Assembly: GCA_035268985.1 (NCBI GenBank)
Contig: DATFJV010000059.1
Coordinates: 1-12,895 of the forward strand
Origin: JAAYHV01 sp035268985
GTDB lineage: Bacteria; Bacillota; Clostridia; Peptostreptococcales; Anaerovoracaceae
Direction of reading: 5' to 3'
Length of the DNA stretch: 12,895 nt
The notes under the pieces are model-generated. The model was not told the origin of the DNA, did no database searches, and saw only the letters and a program-made list of their open reading frames with translations. A program made the translations under genes and the position numbers. The stretch's first letter is position 1. The number at the start of each line of letters is the position of its first letter. Below are positions 1 through 6,734 of this stretch, piece after piece.

Positions 1-429
1 TATTAAACCATAGGAACCGTTGCTTCCGTCAGAGGGCCTTGATATGCTCCCTGGATTAAAAAGTTTAATTCCATCATTTTCTCCAATATATGGTATATGG
101 GTGTGCCCGAATACTGCGCAAATGCAATCGGCTTCTTTGGCCTTATATGTAATGTTTAAATATGATTTTTTGACTCCGTATTGATGTCCATGGGCTATTA
201 GGATATATCCATATGGAGTTTTATATTTTATGAAATCATTATCACCATGGGAACCATCACAATTCCCTCTGACCATTAATACTTCTTTGTTGGTTAATTT
301 TTGTAGTTCTATGGCATCATAAATAAAATCGCCGCAGTGGATAATCAAGTCTACTTCGTTGTGTTTTTTTAATACTTCTTTTGCTTTCTTTAAGGATCCG
401 TGGGTGTCGGACAATACTAATATTTTCAT
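1..429 (-). CDS. YfcE/MJ0936-type metallophosphoesterase, 3' end cut by window edge
   Basis: This open frame starts at ATG 429 and reads 143 codons before leaving the window; roughly the last 15 residues of a family protein of about 160 residues should lie outside. It is a calcineurin-like, two-metal phosphodiesterase, cytoplasmic. Metal-binding motifs appear in the expected order: D-x-H at residues 8-10 (LSDTHG), CGD at 32-34, RGNCD at 54-58, HGH at 80-82, GHTH at 108-111, then NPGS at 125-128. YfcE-like members hydrolyse phosphodiesters in vitro and their natural substrate is usually unknown, so a precise role cannot be given. An AGGAG at 436-440 lies six bases before the ATG and fixes the start. 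In Clostridia this gene often ends an rph/XTP-pyrophosphatase group, which would lie off the left edge. Confidence 0.9.
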   Translation of the reverse strand, partial: MKILVLSDTHGSLKKAKEVLKKHNEVDLIIHCGDFIYDAIELQKLTNKEVLMVRGNCDGSHGDNDFIKYKTPYGYILIAHGHQYGVKKSYLNITYKAKEADCICAVFGHTHIPYIGENDGIKLFNPGSISRPSDGSNGSYGLI

Positions 430-451
430 GTAGATCTCCTTTAACGAAACT

Positions 452-460
452 ATTCTATCA
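452..460 (-). promoter_or_regulatory. Candidate extended -10 promoter for the phosphodiesterase gene
   Basis: Reading the minus strand, TGA-TAGAAT is an extended -10 element (TGnTAnAAT type). Initiation would fall near 445 and give a leader of about 16 bases carrying the AGGAG. No good -35 is visible. It lies just past the terminator of the preceding small gene, so an independent promoter is needed here. Confidence 0.4.
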
Positions 461-470
461 TAAAAAACTT

Positions 471-513
471 ACAAAAACTAGAAAATCTCGCAATATGCGA
501 GCAAATTCTAGTT
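471..513 (-). terminator. Intrinsic terminator of the small orphan gene
   Basis: On the minus strand an 8-bp outer stem (476-483 with 506-513, AACTAGAA/TTCTAGTT) encloses a 6-bp inner stem (CTCGCA/TGCGAG, 487-492 with 496-501, loop of three bases). It is followed by TTTTTGT. It sits 18 bases after the stop codon of the small gene and separates it from the phosphodiesterase gene. Confidence 0.8.
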
Positions 514-531
514 ATGGCTGTTATTTTTATT

Positions 532-771
532 CTATATGCATTTAACATTCCCGTTAAAAAGCTTTAATTTAATTGAGCCATTCTCTGGAGAGTTTTTTTT
601 AGCTACGGTAATAACTTCTTTTGCTGTTACACAGCATTCTTTAGAAATATAGTCAAGTACATTCGTAATTCCTGCACTATTAAACTCCTTACCGTTTACA
701 CTTTCGATTTCTCCGTGGTTAATTCCTAATTCTAGATAAGTAGGATAGTCTACTTTATGAGTCATTGTCAT
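532..771 (-). CDS. Small orphan protein, 79 residues, unknown function
   Basis: I do not recognise this protein. A longer reading opens at a GTG at 780, but that GTG overlaps the GGAGG at 780-784; ATG 771, eight bases past the GGAGG, is the likely start. The product begins MTMTHKVDYPTYLELGINHG and ends in LKLFNGNVKCI. It is hydrophilic with no membrane segment or signal peptide, carries a Cys-Cys pair in ISKECCVTAKE and a further Cys one residue from the end. The predicted pattern is mixed alpha/beta: a helix around TNVLDYISKE, then beta strands near the C-terminus. The gene is monocistronic, with its own consensus promoter, a leader hairpin and a terminator. That supports a genuine, possibly regulated, gene. 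The cysteines suggest metal or redox chemistry, but that is only a guess. Confidence 0.7.
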   Translation of the reverse strand: MTMTHKVDYPTYLELGINHGEIESVNGKEFNSAGITNVLDYISKECCVTAKEVITVAKKNSPENGSIKLKLFNGNVKCI

Positions 772-789
772 GATTTTCACCTCCGAAAA

Positions 790-821
790 AAATAAATATA
801 CACAATGACGAATATTTATTT
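790..821 (-). promoter_or_regulatory. Perfect 10-bp inverted repeat in the leader of the small gene
   Basis: AAATAAATAT (790-799) and ATATTTATTT (812-821) are exact inverted repeats around a 12-base loop. They lie between the predicted start of transcription (about 829) and the ribosome binding site (780-784). All pairs are A-T. It could stabilise the messenger's 5' end or be a DNA operator; it is not a terminator because the downstream U-run leads directly into the ribosome binding site. Confidence 0.5.
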
Positions 822-835
822 AAAATTATGACTAC

Positions 836-863
836 ATTATACACCATCAAAATTTAGTGTCAA
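836..863 (-). promoter_or_regulatory. Consensus sigma-A promoter of the small orphan gene
   Basis: On the minus strand a perfect TTGACA (858-863) is followed after 16 bases by a perfect TATAAT (836-841). This is one of the two strongest promoters in the window. It points only to the 79-codon gene and implies a leader of roughly 58 bases. Confidence 0.8.
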
Positions 864-934
864 TGGTTTTTAATAAAAATAACAATGTTTTTATATTTAT
901 ACACAAAATATTATGTAAAAATATTATAAATATA

Positions 935-964
935 GTTACATTCATTTAATAAATGATGTAGAAT
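935..964 (+). promoter_or_regulatory. Weak candidate promoter for the AI-2E/murB operon
   Basis: GTTACA (935-940) and TAGAAT (959-964) are 18 bases apart, matching consensus at four and five of six positions. The rest of 864-1014 is very AT-rich, so chance matches are likely. Some promoter is needed here because the next gene upstream is divergent. Confidence 0.35.
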
Positions 965-1014
965 AAGAGTGAGAAGATAGGTCAAAGTTTAAGAGCATCC
1001 AAAAGGAGCAAAAG

Positions 1015-2265
1015 ATGAAAGAATTCTTTAAAAGCGTTTATGTAAAAGCTTCAGTAGCGTTGATAATAAGCGGTATGATTATAATACTATTTTATAACAT
1101 TATCAATGAACCTGAAGGGGTAGGGGCTGTAGTAAACGCCTTTAACAGAGTAATGATGCCCATATACATTGGACTTATATTAGCTTTTATTATGTGCCCA
1201 ATATATAACAAGCTAGTAAAAGGTATATTTTATAGAATGTCTTTCGCATTTACAACAGATCACAAAGCATTTGTGTATGCCCGAGCTATGGGAAGTTTTA
1301 TCGTTTTGGTCATAATAATTGTAACAATAGTAACTGTCCTTTTAACTATAGTTCCCCAATTGATTAATAGCATTGTTGGACTTATTGATGTAATGCCTGA
1401 AAGGCTAGAAACTTTTCAGCTTTGGGCAGAAGAAAATTTGGGGCAATTTCCCCAAATAGCGAAAAGTATCAATGACTTTGCCAATGCGAGTTCAAACACA
1501 GTTATTAAATGGATTGAAACTAACATTTTAAGAGGCGAAGGCGGAAGCTTGGCTATAGAAGTCTCTCTAGGCATATTGAATACAGTTAAAGGCATTATCA
1601 ATATATTCATAGGTATACTATTATGCTTGTATCTTTTGAATTATAAGGAAAGGCTATTTGCACAAGCAAAGAAAGCTTCAGTATCAATATTTTCCGTAGC
1701 TAGAGCGGAAGCTATTCATGAATTTGTTACAATTACAAACAAGACTTTTGTAGGGTTTTTGGTGGGAAGAATTATAGATGCCTTTGTCATAGGGGCGATT
1801 ACATACTTATCAATGAGGCTTTTCGTACTTCCTTATCCGGTGTTAATAAGCGTACTTATAGGTGTTACAAATGTGATTCCGTTCTTCGGACCATTTATTG
1901 GAGCGATACCAGCATTTTGCATTATATTTTTGGTAGACCCTGTACAAGCTTTCTATTTCTTTGTAATGATACTATTAATTCAGCAGCTAGATGGAAATGT
2001 AATTGGACCTAAGGTTGTAGGAGACGCAATAGGATTATCTAGCTTTTGGGTAATAATTGCAATACTCTTAGGCGGTGGAATGTTTGGGTTTGTTGGTATG
2101 TTCTTAGGTGTACCTATATTCGCAATAATATATACATATGCAGATAAAATTTTGAAGAAAAAATTAAGAAGAAAAAATATGCCAGATCATACAGATGATT
2201 ATTTGGCATATGATAAATATGGTGTTAATAAGGAGGCTTTATTTAGTGATAAGAAACATGACTGA
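1015..2265 (+). CDS. AI-2E family (PerM/YtvI-like) membrane transporter
   Basis: The 416-residue product is a polytopic membrane protein of the AI-2E transporter family (PF01594). Hydrophobic segments lie near residues 11-30, 48-66, 92-115, 188-208, 245-266, 273-290, 294-322 and 342-376. A soluble, amphipathic region of about 70 residues (117-187) follows the third, as is typical of the family. Family signatures are TNVIPFFGPFIGAIPA at 285-300 and GNVIGPKVVGDAIGLSSFW at 327-345. Members export various small solutes or ions (autoinducer-2 release by TqsA, sodium/proton exchange in some Bacillales), so the substrate here is unknown. The start is supported by AAGGAG at 1002-1007, seven bases before the ATG. 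The C-terminus is a charged cytoplasmic tail. Its last 20 bases overlap murB, which suggests translational coupling. Confidence 0.9.
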   Translation: MKEFFKSVYVKASVALIISGMIIILFYNIINEPEGVGAVVNAFNRVMMPIYIGLILAFIMCPIYNKLVKGIFYRMSFAFTTDHKAFVYARAMGSFIVLVIIIVTIVTVLLTIVPQLINSIVGLIDVMPERLETFQLWAEENLGQFPQIAKSINDFANASSNTVIKWIETNILRGEGGSLAIEVSLGILNTVKGIINIFIGILLCLYLLNYKERLFAQAKKASVSIFSVARAEAIHEFVTITNKTFVGFLVGRIIDAFVIGAITYLSMRLFVLPYPVLISVLIGVTNVIPFFGPFIGAIPAFCIIFLVDPVQAFYFFVMILLIQQLDGNVIGPKVVGDAIGLSSFWVIIAILLGGGMFGFVGMFLGVPIFAIIYTYADKILKKKLRRKNMPDHTDDYLAYDKYGVNKEALFSDKKHD

Positions 2266-3151
2266 ATTGGGAAAATTGGGAATTAAAGAAAAGAACATTA
2301 TAATTGATGCTCCTATGGGGGAATATACTTCATTTAAAGTCGGAGGAACTGCTAGTGTATTAGTTACAGTTGATAATAAAGAACAGCTTAAAGCTTTACT
2401 AAGGTATATCAATTCTAATGAAATGAAATATATCTTAATTGGAAATGGTTCAAATTTACTTTTTACCGATAAGGGCTATGAAGGAATTGTGATTAAGCTA
2501 GGAGATGGGTTTAAAGAACTTAGATTAAGTAATGATACGATTACCGCAGGTGCTAGCTTACTGCTTTCACAAATTAGCAATTTTGCTATGGAGAATGATT
2601 TATCAGGAATCGAATTTGCATCAGGCATCCCGGGAACTCTAGGAGGAGGACTGTTTATGAATGCAGGGGCTTATGGTGGAGAGCTTAAAGATGTTATTAT
2701 TACTGTAAATGCGATTAGCTCAGATGGTAAAAATGAAATGGTTTTTAGCAATGGTGATATGGAATTTGAATATAGAAACAGTCTTATGCAGAGAAAAGAT
2801 ATGGTTGTGACATCTGCGGTAATTAAGTTGAATAAAGGTACTAAAGAAGAAATAAAGAAAAAGATATTAGGGTTTACAGAAAAACGTAACAGCAAACAGC
2901 CGGTAAAATATCCTAGTGCAGGGAGTACGTTCAAAAGACCTATTGGTGGCTATGCCGCCCAATTAATTGATGAAGCAGGCCTCAAAGGCCTTACAGTGGG
3001 AGGCGCTGTGGTTTCTCAGAAACACGCAGGCTTTATTATAAATGATGGAGATGCAACGGCTACAGATATAATTGAATTAATTAGATTAGTGCAAAACTAT
3101 GTATATGATGATTCAGGAATAATGTTAGATCCCGAGGTAAGAATTATTTAG
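2246..3151 (+). CDS. murB: UDP-N-acetylenolpyruvoylglucosamine reductase (MurB)
   Basis: MurB uses NADPH and FAD to reduce UDP-GlcNAc-enolpyruvate to UDP-MurNAc, the second committed step of peptidoglycan precursor synthesis, in the cytoplasm. The FAD-binding signatures are YTSFKVGG (27-34), GNGSNLL (66-72) and SGIPGTLGGG (126-135). FEYRNS (174-179) supplies the substrate-binding arginine. YPSAGSTFK (222-230) holds the catalytic serine at about 227, and the C-terminal LDPEVRII holds the conserved glutamate at about 297. The AGSxF form and the short length indicate the type II enzyme usual in Firmicutes. The frame is open back to 2195, but GTG 2246, nine bases after an AAGGAGG at 2230-2236, is the best start and gives 301 residues, close to the usual 300. 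ATG 2258 is too far from the binding site. The PHP gene follows 12 bases later. Confidence 0.95.
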   Translation: MIRNMTELGKLGIKEKNIIIDAPMGEYTSFKVGGTASVLVTVDNKEQLKALLRYINSNEMKYILIGNGSNLLFTDKGYEGIVIKLGDGFKELRLSNDTITAGASLLLSQISNFAMENDLSGIEFASGIPGTLGGGLFMNAGAYGGELKDVIITVNAISSDGKNEMVFSNGDMEFEYRNSLMQRKDMVVTSAVIKLNKGTKEEIKKKILGFTEKRNSKQPVKYPSAGSTFKRPIGGYAAQLIDEAGLKGLTVGGAVVSQKHAGFIINDGDATATDIIELIRLVQNYVYDDSGIMLDPEVRII

Positions 3152-3163
3152 GAAGGTGATACT

Positions 3164-3904
3164 ATGTTTGAAAATTATGAGCTAATTTATGATCATCACA
3201 CTCATACAATCTATTCCCATGGTAAAGGCGATATTGAGGATAATGTAATAATTGCCAAGGAAAAAGGTTTAGCTGAAATAGCCATAACTGACCACGGCCC
3301 TGGCCATCATTTTTATGGTTTAAATAAGGAAAAACTTCCCGAAATGAGAGAAAAGATAAGTGGTTTAAAAGAAAAATATCCTGAGGTTAATGTGCTTTTA
3401 GGCGTTGAGGCTAACATTGTTGACACAGGAAATTATCTAGATGTTTCTCATGAGGAATTTAAGGAATATGATTTAGTTATTGCTGGATATCATTATGGGG
3501 TTTCAAAGGGACATATATTTAATAACTATATTAGTTCCCATGTTGGGTTTCCTTCGGGAAGCATTAATGCTCTTAGAATGATCAATACAAATATGACAGT
3601 AGGAGCTATTTACGAAAATAATTTAGAGATTATTACACATCCAGGTGATAAGGGGTATTTTGACATAGAGGAAATAACTAAAGCCTGTGTTGATAACGAT
3701 ACCTTGGTTGAGATTAATAATAAGCATAGACATTTAAGTGTTGAAGAAATCGAAATAGCAGCCAAGTATGACGTTAAATTTGTAGTTAGCAGTGACGCCC
3801 ATAGGCCAGAATATGTAGGGAGCATTGATGGTTGTCTTAAGAGGGCTTGCGAAGCAGGACTTGATTTTGAAAGAATTGTTAATATAAGAAAAAAGCATGA
3901 TTAG
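3164..3904 (+). CDS. PHP-domain metal-dependent phosphoesterase (YcdX-like)
   Basis: The 246-residue product is a single PHP domain, a distorted beta/alpha barrel binding a trinuclear metal centre. All metal ligands expected for the family are visible: H12-x-H14 (DHHTHT), H19, D43-H44 (ITDHGPGH), E82 (GVEAN), H110 (AGYHYG), H159 (ITHPGD) and D211-x-H213 (SSDAHR). The family includes histidinol phosphatase and YcdX-type phosphatases, but no his genes are near, so the substrate is not established. A PHP gene between murB and rapZ is a recurring arrangement in Clostridia, where its role is still unclear. The start is supported by GGAAGGTGA just upstream. The following rapZ begins eight bases after the stop, and its ribosome binding site overlaps the stop codon. 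Confidence 0.88.
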   Translation: MFENYELIYDHHTHTIYSHGKGDIEDNVIIAKEKGLAEIAITDHGPGHHFYGLNKEKLPEMREKISGLKEKYPEVNVLLGVEANIVDTGNYLDVSHEEFKEYDLVIAGYHYGVSKGHIFNNYISSHVGFPSGSINALRMINTNMTVGAIYENNLEIITHPGDKGYFDIEEITKACVDNDTLVEINNKHRHLSVEEIEIAAKYDVKFVVSSDAHRPEYVGSIDGCLKRACEAGLDFERIVNIRKKHD

Positions 3905-3912
3905 GAGATAAG

Positions 3913-4764
3913 ATGGAAGTAGTAATTATTACGGGGCTATCTGGTTCAGGAAAAACTAATGCTTTGGATTGGTTTGAAGACCAAGGTTATTATTGTATTG
4001 ATAATATGCCTCCAGCTTTAATTAAGAATTTTACTGAATTGATTGATTTAAAAAAAGTTCCAATAACAAAGGTTGCCATAGGCGCGGATATTAGGGGCGG
4101 CGAATTTTTTGATACATTAGTATCCGTTCTAGAAGATCTGAAAAAAAACAAAGAGATTGATAATAAGGTTTTATTTACGGAAGCATCTGTAGAAACTTTG
4201 ATAAGAAGATACAACGAGACTAGAAGAAAACATCCGCTAACTGGTGGTGCCGCTACTAAAGAGGTAATTCAAAGGGAAATTAAAATTTTATCGGAAATAA
4301 GGAAGAAATCTGATTATGTAGTAGATACTAGTAATATGAAGGTTTCTGAATTTAAGATTGAAATGAGCAGAATTTTCTTGAGTGAGGATGGGGAAAATAA
4401 ATTTACTATTAACATCTTGTCGTTTGGATATAAATATGGGATCCCTCTGGAGACGGATATTGTTTTTGATATGAGGTTTATTCCAAATCCTTTTTATATT
4501 AAAAGCCTTAAAGATTTAACGGGAAATAATAAAAAGGTTTATAATTATGTGTTTAAGCACCAAGTTACAAAGGACTTTACTGATAGTTTAGAAAAAATGA
4601 TAGATACCATAGTACCAGGCTACATCAATGAAGGAAAATATCATTTAAATATTGCATTTGGTTGTACAGGAGGACATCATAGGTCTGTTAGTATGGCCAA
4701 TTACTCAGCTGAATTATTTAAAGGCAAGGATTGGCGAGTCACTTTGAAACACAGGGACTTATAG
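3913..4764 (+). CDS. rapZ: RapZ/YvcJ nucleotide-binding protein
   Basis: RapZ proteins combine an N-terminal P-loop domain with a C-terminal domain that binds RNA in Escherichia coli, where it recruits RNase E to GlmZ to control amino-sugar synthesis. In Bacillus, YvcJ hydrolyses GTP and affects competence. The Walker A motif is GLSGSGKT (8-15). A family block around LIRRYNETRRKHPL (96-109) and VVDTS (136-140) follows, and the C-terminal signature GCTGGHHRSV sits at 250-259. The product ends at VTLKHRDL, residue 283. Homologues usually continue with a short basic tail of the EKRK type; that tail is absent here and is not present in another frame. The binding site GGAG overlaps the upstream stop codon. 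It is the last gene of the 1015-4764 operon. Confidence 0.95.
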   Translation: MEVVIITGLSGSGKTNALDWFEDQGYYCIDNMPPALIKNFTELIDLKKVPITKVAIGADIRGGEFFDTLVSVLEDLKKNKEIDNKVLFTEASVETLIRRYNETRRKHPLTGGAATKEVIQREIKILSEIRKKSDYVVDTSNMKVSEFKIEMSRIFLSEDGENKFTINILSFGYKYGIPLETDIVFDMRFIPNPFYIKSLKDLTGNNKKVYNYVFKHQVTKDFTDSLEKMIDTIVPGYINEGKYHLNIAFGCTGGHHRSVSMANYSAELFKGKDWRVTLKHRDL

Positions 4765-4782
4765 TGAACCGTTTGAGGTTCA
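4765..4782 (+). other. Stem-loop immediately after rapZ
   Basis: TGAACC and GGTTCA pair perfectly (six base pairs, six-base loop) directly after the rapZ stop codon. No T-run follows, so it is not a standard intrinsic terminator; it may trim or protect the 3' end of the operon message. The remaining bases to 4832 show no gene and no recognisable remnant of yvcK. Confidence 0.4.
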
Positions 4783-4832
4783 TAAACTTGCATCAATATC
4801 TTTTAGTAATTGCTGACTAACTATCATATTTC

Positions 4833-4861
4833 TTGAATTGGAATATTTTGAATGCTATAAT
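4833..4861 (+). promoter_or_regulatory. Strong extended -10 promoter of the kce gene
   Basis: TTGAAT (4833-4838), 17 bases, then TATAAT (4856-4861) preceded by TGC, an extended -10. Five of six and six of six positions match consensus. The gene is therefore transcribed separately from the murB-rapZ operon. Confidence 0.8.
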
Positions 4862-4889
4862 CATTATAGTTTGATAATTAATTAATTAT
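4855..4889 (+). promoter_or_regulatory. Two AT palindromes at the -10 and leader of kce
   Basis: CTATAATCATTATAG (4855-4869) is a perfect inverted repeat centred on C4862 that contains the whole -10 box. ATAATTAATTAATTAT (4874-4889) is a perfect 16-base palindrome in the leader. Both are placed where a repressor would block initiation, but AT-rich palindromes also arise by chance in such DNA. Confidence 0.35.
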
Positions 4890-4906
4890 AGATGAAGGAG
4901 TAAGAT

Positions 4907-5734
4907 ATGGAAAAATTAATCATTTCCGCTTGTATTAGCGGAGCAGAAGTTACTAAGGAGCAAAATCCAGCAGTTCCTTATACTGTAGAAGAAATTGTAA
5001 GAGAAGCTAAGTCTGCATACGATGCAGGAGCAGCTGTAATTCATCTACATGTTAGATGGGATGATGGTACACCTACTCAAAGTAAAGACAGATTCCAAGA
5101 ATGTGTTGATGCGATTAAAGAAGTATGTCCTGACGTAATTGTTCAGCCTTCAACAGGTGGTGCGGTTGGAATGACAGATGAAGAAAGATTACAGTCATGC
5201 GATATTACTCCAACGCCAGAATTTGCAACTTTGGACTGCGGTACGGTTAATTTTGGTGGAGACGAAATCTTTGTGAATACTGATGATACAATAATGAATT
5301 TTGCTAAAATCATGAAGAATAAAGGAATCAAACCAGAATTAGAAGTGTTTGACAAAGGTATGGTTGACAAAGCTATAAAGGTAGACAAAAAGGGTCTTTT
5401 AGAGCATCCACTACATTTTGACTTCGTTCTTGGAGTACAAATGGCAGCTACATTAAGAGATTTGGTTTTCATTTCTGAATCACTGCCAGAGGGTTCAACA
5501 TGGACTGCCACAGGATTGGGAAAAAATGCATGGCACATCGCTGCCGCAACTATTTCCCTTGGTGGACACGTTAGAGTTGGATTTGAAGATAACCTATACT
5601 TAGAAAAAGGAAGACTTGCTAAGAGTAATGGAGAAATGGTAGCAAAGGCAGTAAGTATTTCTGAAATGTTAGGAAGACAAGTAGCTACTCCAGCAGAAGC
5701 TAGAGAAATCCTAGGATTGAAACCATTAGTTTAA
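4907..5734 (+). CDS. kce: 3-keto-5-aminohexanoate cleavage enzyme or related BKACE (DUF849)
   Basis: This 275-residue protein belongs to the beta-keto acid cleavage enzyme family (PF05853). Kce, the founding member, converts 3-keto-5-aminohexanoate and acetyl-CoA to acetoacetate and 3-aminobutyryl-CoA in lysine fermentation. The TIM-barrel metal site is visible: H46 and H48 in IHLHVR, and E227 in VGFEDN, with neighbouring D228 and R223. E14 in SGAEVT, which in Kce lies by the substrate amino group, is kept, as is the STGG stretch at 82-85 and PELEVFDKGMV near 143-153. These agree with an amino-keto acid substrate, but the family accepts several beta-keto acids and substrate cannot be settled by reading. 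No kamA, kamD/E, kdd or kal gene lies in the window. A GAAGGAG at 4893-4899 precedes the ATG. The gene has its own promoter and terminator. Confidence 0.85.
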   Translation: MEKLIISACISGAEVTKEQNPAVPYTVEEIVREAKSAYDAGAAVIHLHVRWDDGTPTQSKDRFQECVDAIKEVCPDVIVQPSTGGAVGMTDEERLQSCDITPTPEFATLDCGTVNFGGDEIFVNTDDTIMNFAKIMKNKGIKPELEVFDKGMVDKAIKVDKKGLLEHPLHFDFVLGVQMAATLRDLVFISESLPEGSTWTATGLGKNAWHIAAATISLGGHVRVGFEDNLYLEKGRLAKSNGEMVAKAVSISEMLGRQVATPAEAREILGLKPLV

Positions 5735-5748
5735 TTAATTGATTAATG

Positions 5749-5777
5749 AGCTCCGAGTTTTTCTCGGAGCTTTTTTT
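5749..5777 (+). terminator. Strong intrinsic terminator between kce and whiA
   Basis: AGCTCCGAG (5749-5757) pairs perfectly with CTCGGAGCT (5763-5771) around a TTTTT loop, and seven Ts follow (5771-5777). The nine-pair GC-rich stem is the best terminator in the window. The whiA ribosome binding site starts at the very next base, 5778. Confidence 0.92.
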
Positions 5778-5786
5778 GGAGAAAAT

Positions 5787-6734
5787 ATGTCGTTTTCAAG
5801 TGAAACAAAAAACGAATTAGCTAGAATAATACCTGAAAAGAAGTGTTGTATGCTAGCTGAAATATCAGGATTCATGAGGGTGGCTGGAAGCTTAAGACTG
5901 GTAGGTAGCGGGAAGTTTAAAATAGTTGTAACCACAGAAAACCCAGCAGTTGCAAGGCATTATAAGACCCTTATTAAAACCTATTATAACATTGACTCTA
6001 AGCTTGAGATTGGGGAATCCAATTCTCCAGGAACGTCAGGTTATAGTTATTCTCTTACAATTAGACCTGAAGATAGAAGCGATCTTATACTAAGGGAAAC
6101 TGGTATACTACTGGTTAAAGAAGGTGAAGATTATATTTCTGATGGAATTTATTTTAACAATCTTCGAAGTAAGTGCTGCAAAAAAGCTTACTTAAGAGGA
6201 GTATTTTTAGGTTGTGGAAGTATAACTAATCCAAGCAAGAGCTATCAAATGGAATTTATTACTTCTAGCAAGCGTTTTGCGTTTGACTTGAAAAAAATAA
6301 TTACCTCGTTTGTGGATCTTAATGCAAATATTGTAACTAGACATTCTAGTTATGTAGTATATATTAAAAAAGCCAGCTATATAAGTGATATGTTAGCTAT
6401 AATGAAGGCATATAACAGTATGCTTGAGTTTCAAAATGTCATGATTAATAAAGGCATCAGAGCAGATGCGACTAGAATGGCTAATTGCGATAATGCCAAT
6501 TTGGACAGAGCAATCATGTCTGCTGAAAGGCAGCTTATACAGATTAGAATAATCGAAGAAAAGCTTGGTCTTGAAAATATTCCTAAAGCTTTAAGGGATT
6601 TGGCTTTAATAAGGAAAGAAAACCCAGATGTTAATTTAACTGAAATAGGAGAGTTGTTAAACCCTCCTATAAAAAAATCTGGTGTAAATAAACGCTTTAA
6701 AAAGCTAGAAGAAATTGCTAATAAGCTTAATTAG
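5787..6734 (+). CDS. whiA: WhiA DNA-binding protein
   Basis: WhiA is the conserved Gram-positive protein linked to sporulation control in Streptomyces and to cell division and chromosome segregation in Bacillus. Its N-terminal region resembles a LAGLIDADG homing endonuclease that has lost catalysis, and its C-terminus is a helix-turn-helix domain. Here the start MSFSSETKNELARI is typical. The degenerate LAGLIDADG-like stretch is LRGVFLGCGSITNPSKSYQMEF at about 136-157. The DNA-binding domain covers about 265-312, with LTEIGELLNPPIKKSGVNKR at 284-303. The frame is open upstream to 5739, but that part is the kce terminator. ATG 5787, five bases after GGAG, gives 315 residues, the usual length. 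No promoter fits between the terminator and the gene. The stop overlaps the convergent CoA-binding gene by eight bases. Confidence 0.95.
   Translation: MSFSSETKNELARIIPEKKCCMLAEISGFMRVAGSLRLVGSGKFKIVVTTENPAVARHYKTLIKTYYNIDSKLEIGESNSPGTSGYSYSLTIRPEDRSDLILRETGILLVKEGEDYISDGIYFNNLRSKCCKKAYLRGVFLGCGSITNPSKSYQMEFITSSKRFAFDLKKIITSFVDLNANIVTRHSSYVVYIKKASYISDMLAIMKAYNSMLEFQNVMINKGIRADATRMANCDNANLDRAIMSAERQLIQIRIIEEKLGLENIPKALRDLALIRKENPDVNLTEIGELLNPPIKKSGVNKRFKKLEEIANKLN

Noticed and set aside
772..780. GTG start for the small orphan protein
   Set aside because: It overlaps the GGAGG; ATG 771 is ideally spaced.
4783..4832. Remnant of a deleted yvcK
   Set aside because: Translation in three frames gives no recognisable YvcK motif; the stretch is short and stop-rich.
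4862..4906. Riboswitch in the kce leader
   Set aside because: Only about 40 bases of nearly pure AT, too short and without any known aptamer pattern.
5143..5538. 131-codon open frame on the minus strand inside kce
   Set aside because: It lies wholly antisense to a well-supported enzyme, has no ribosome binding site and no recognisable domain.
5739..5786. Upstream extension of the whiA frame
   Set aside because: It is read through the kce terminator, and the conserved WhiA N-terminus begins at 5787.
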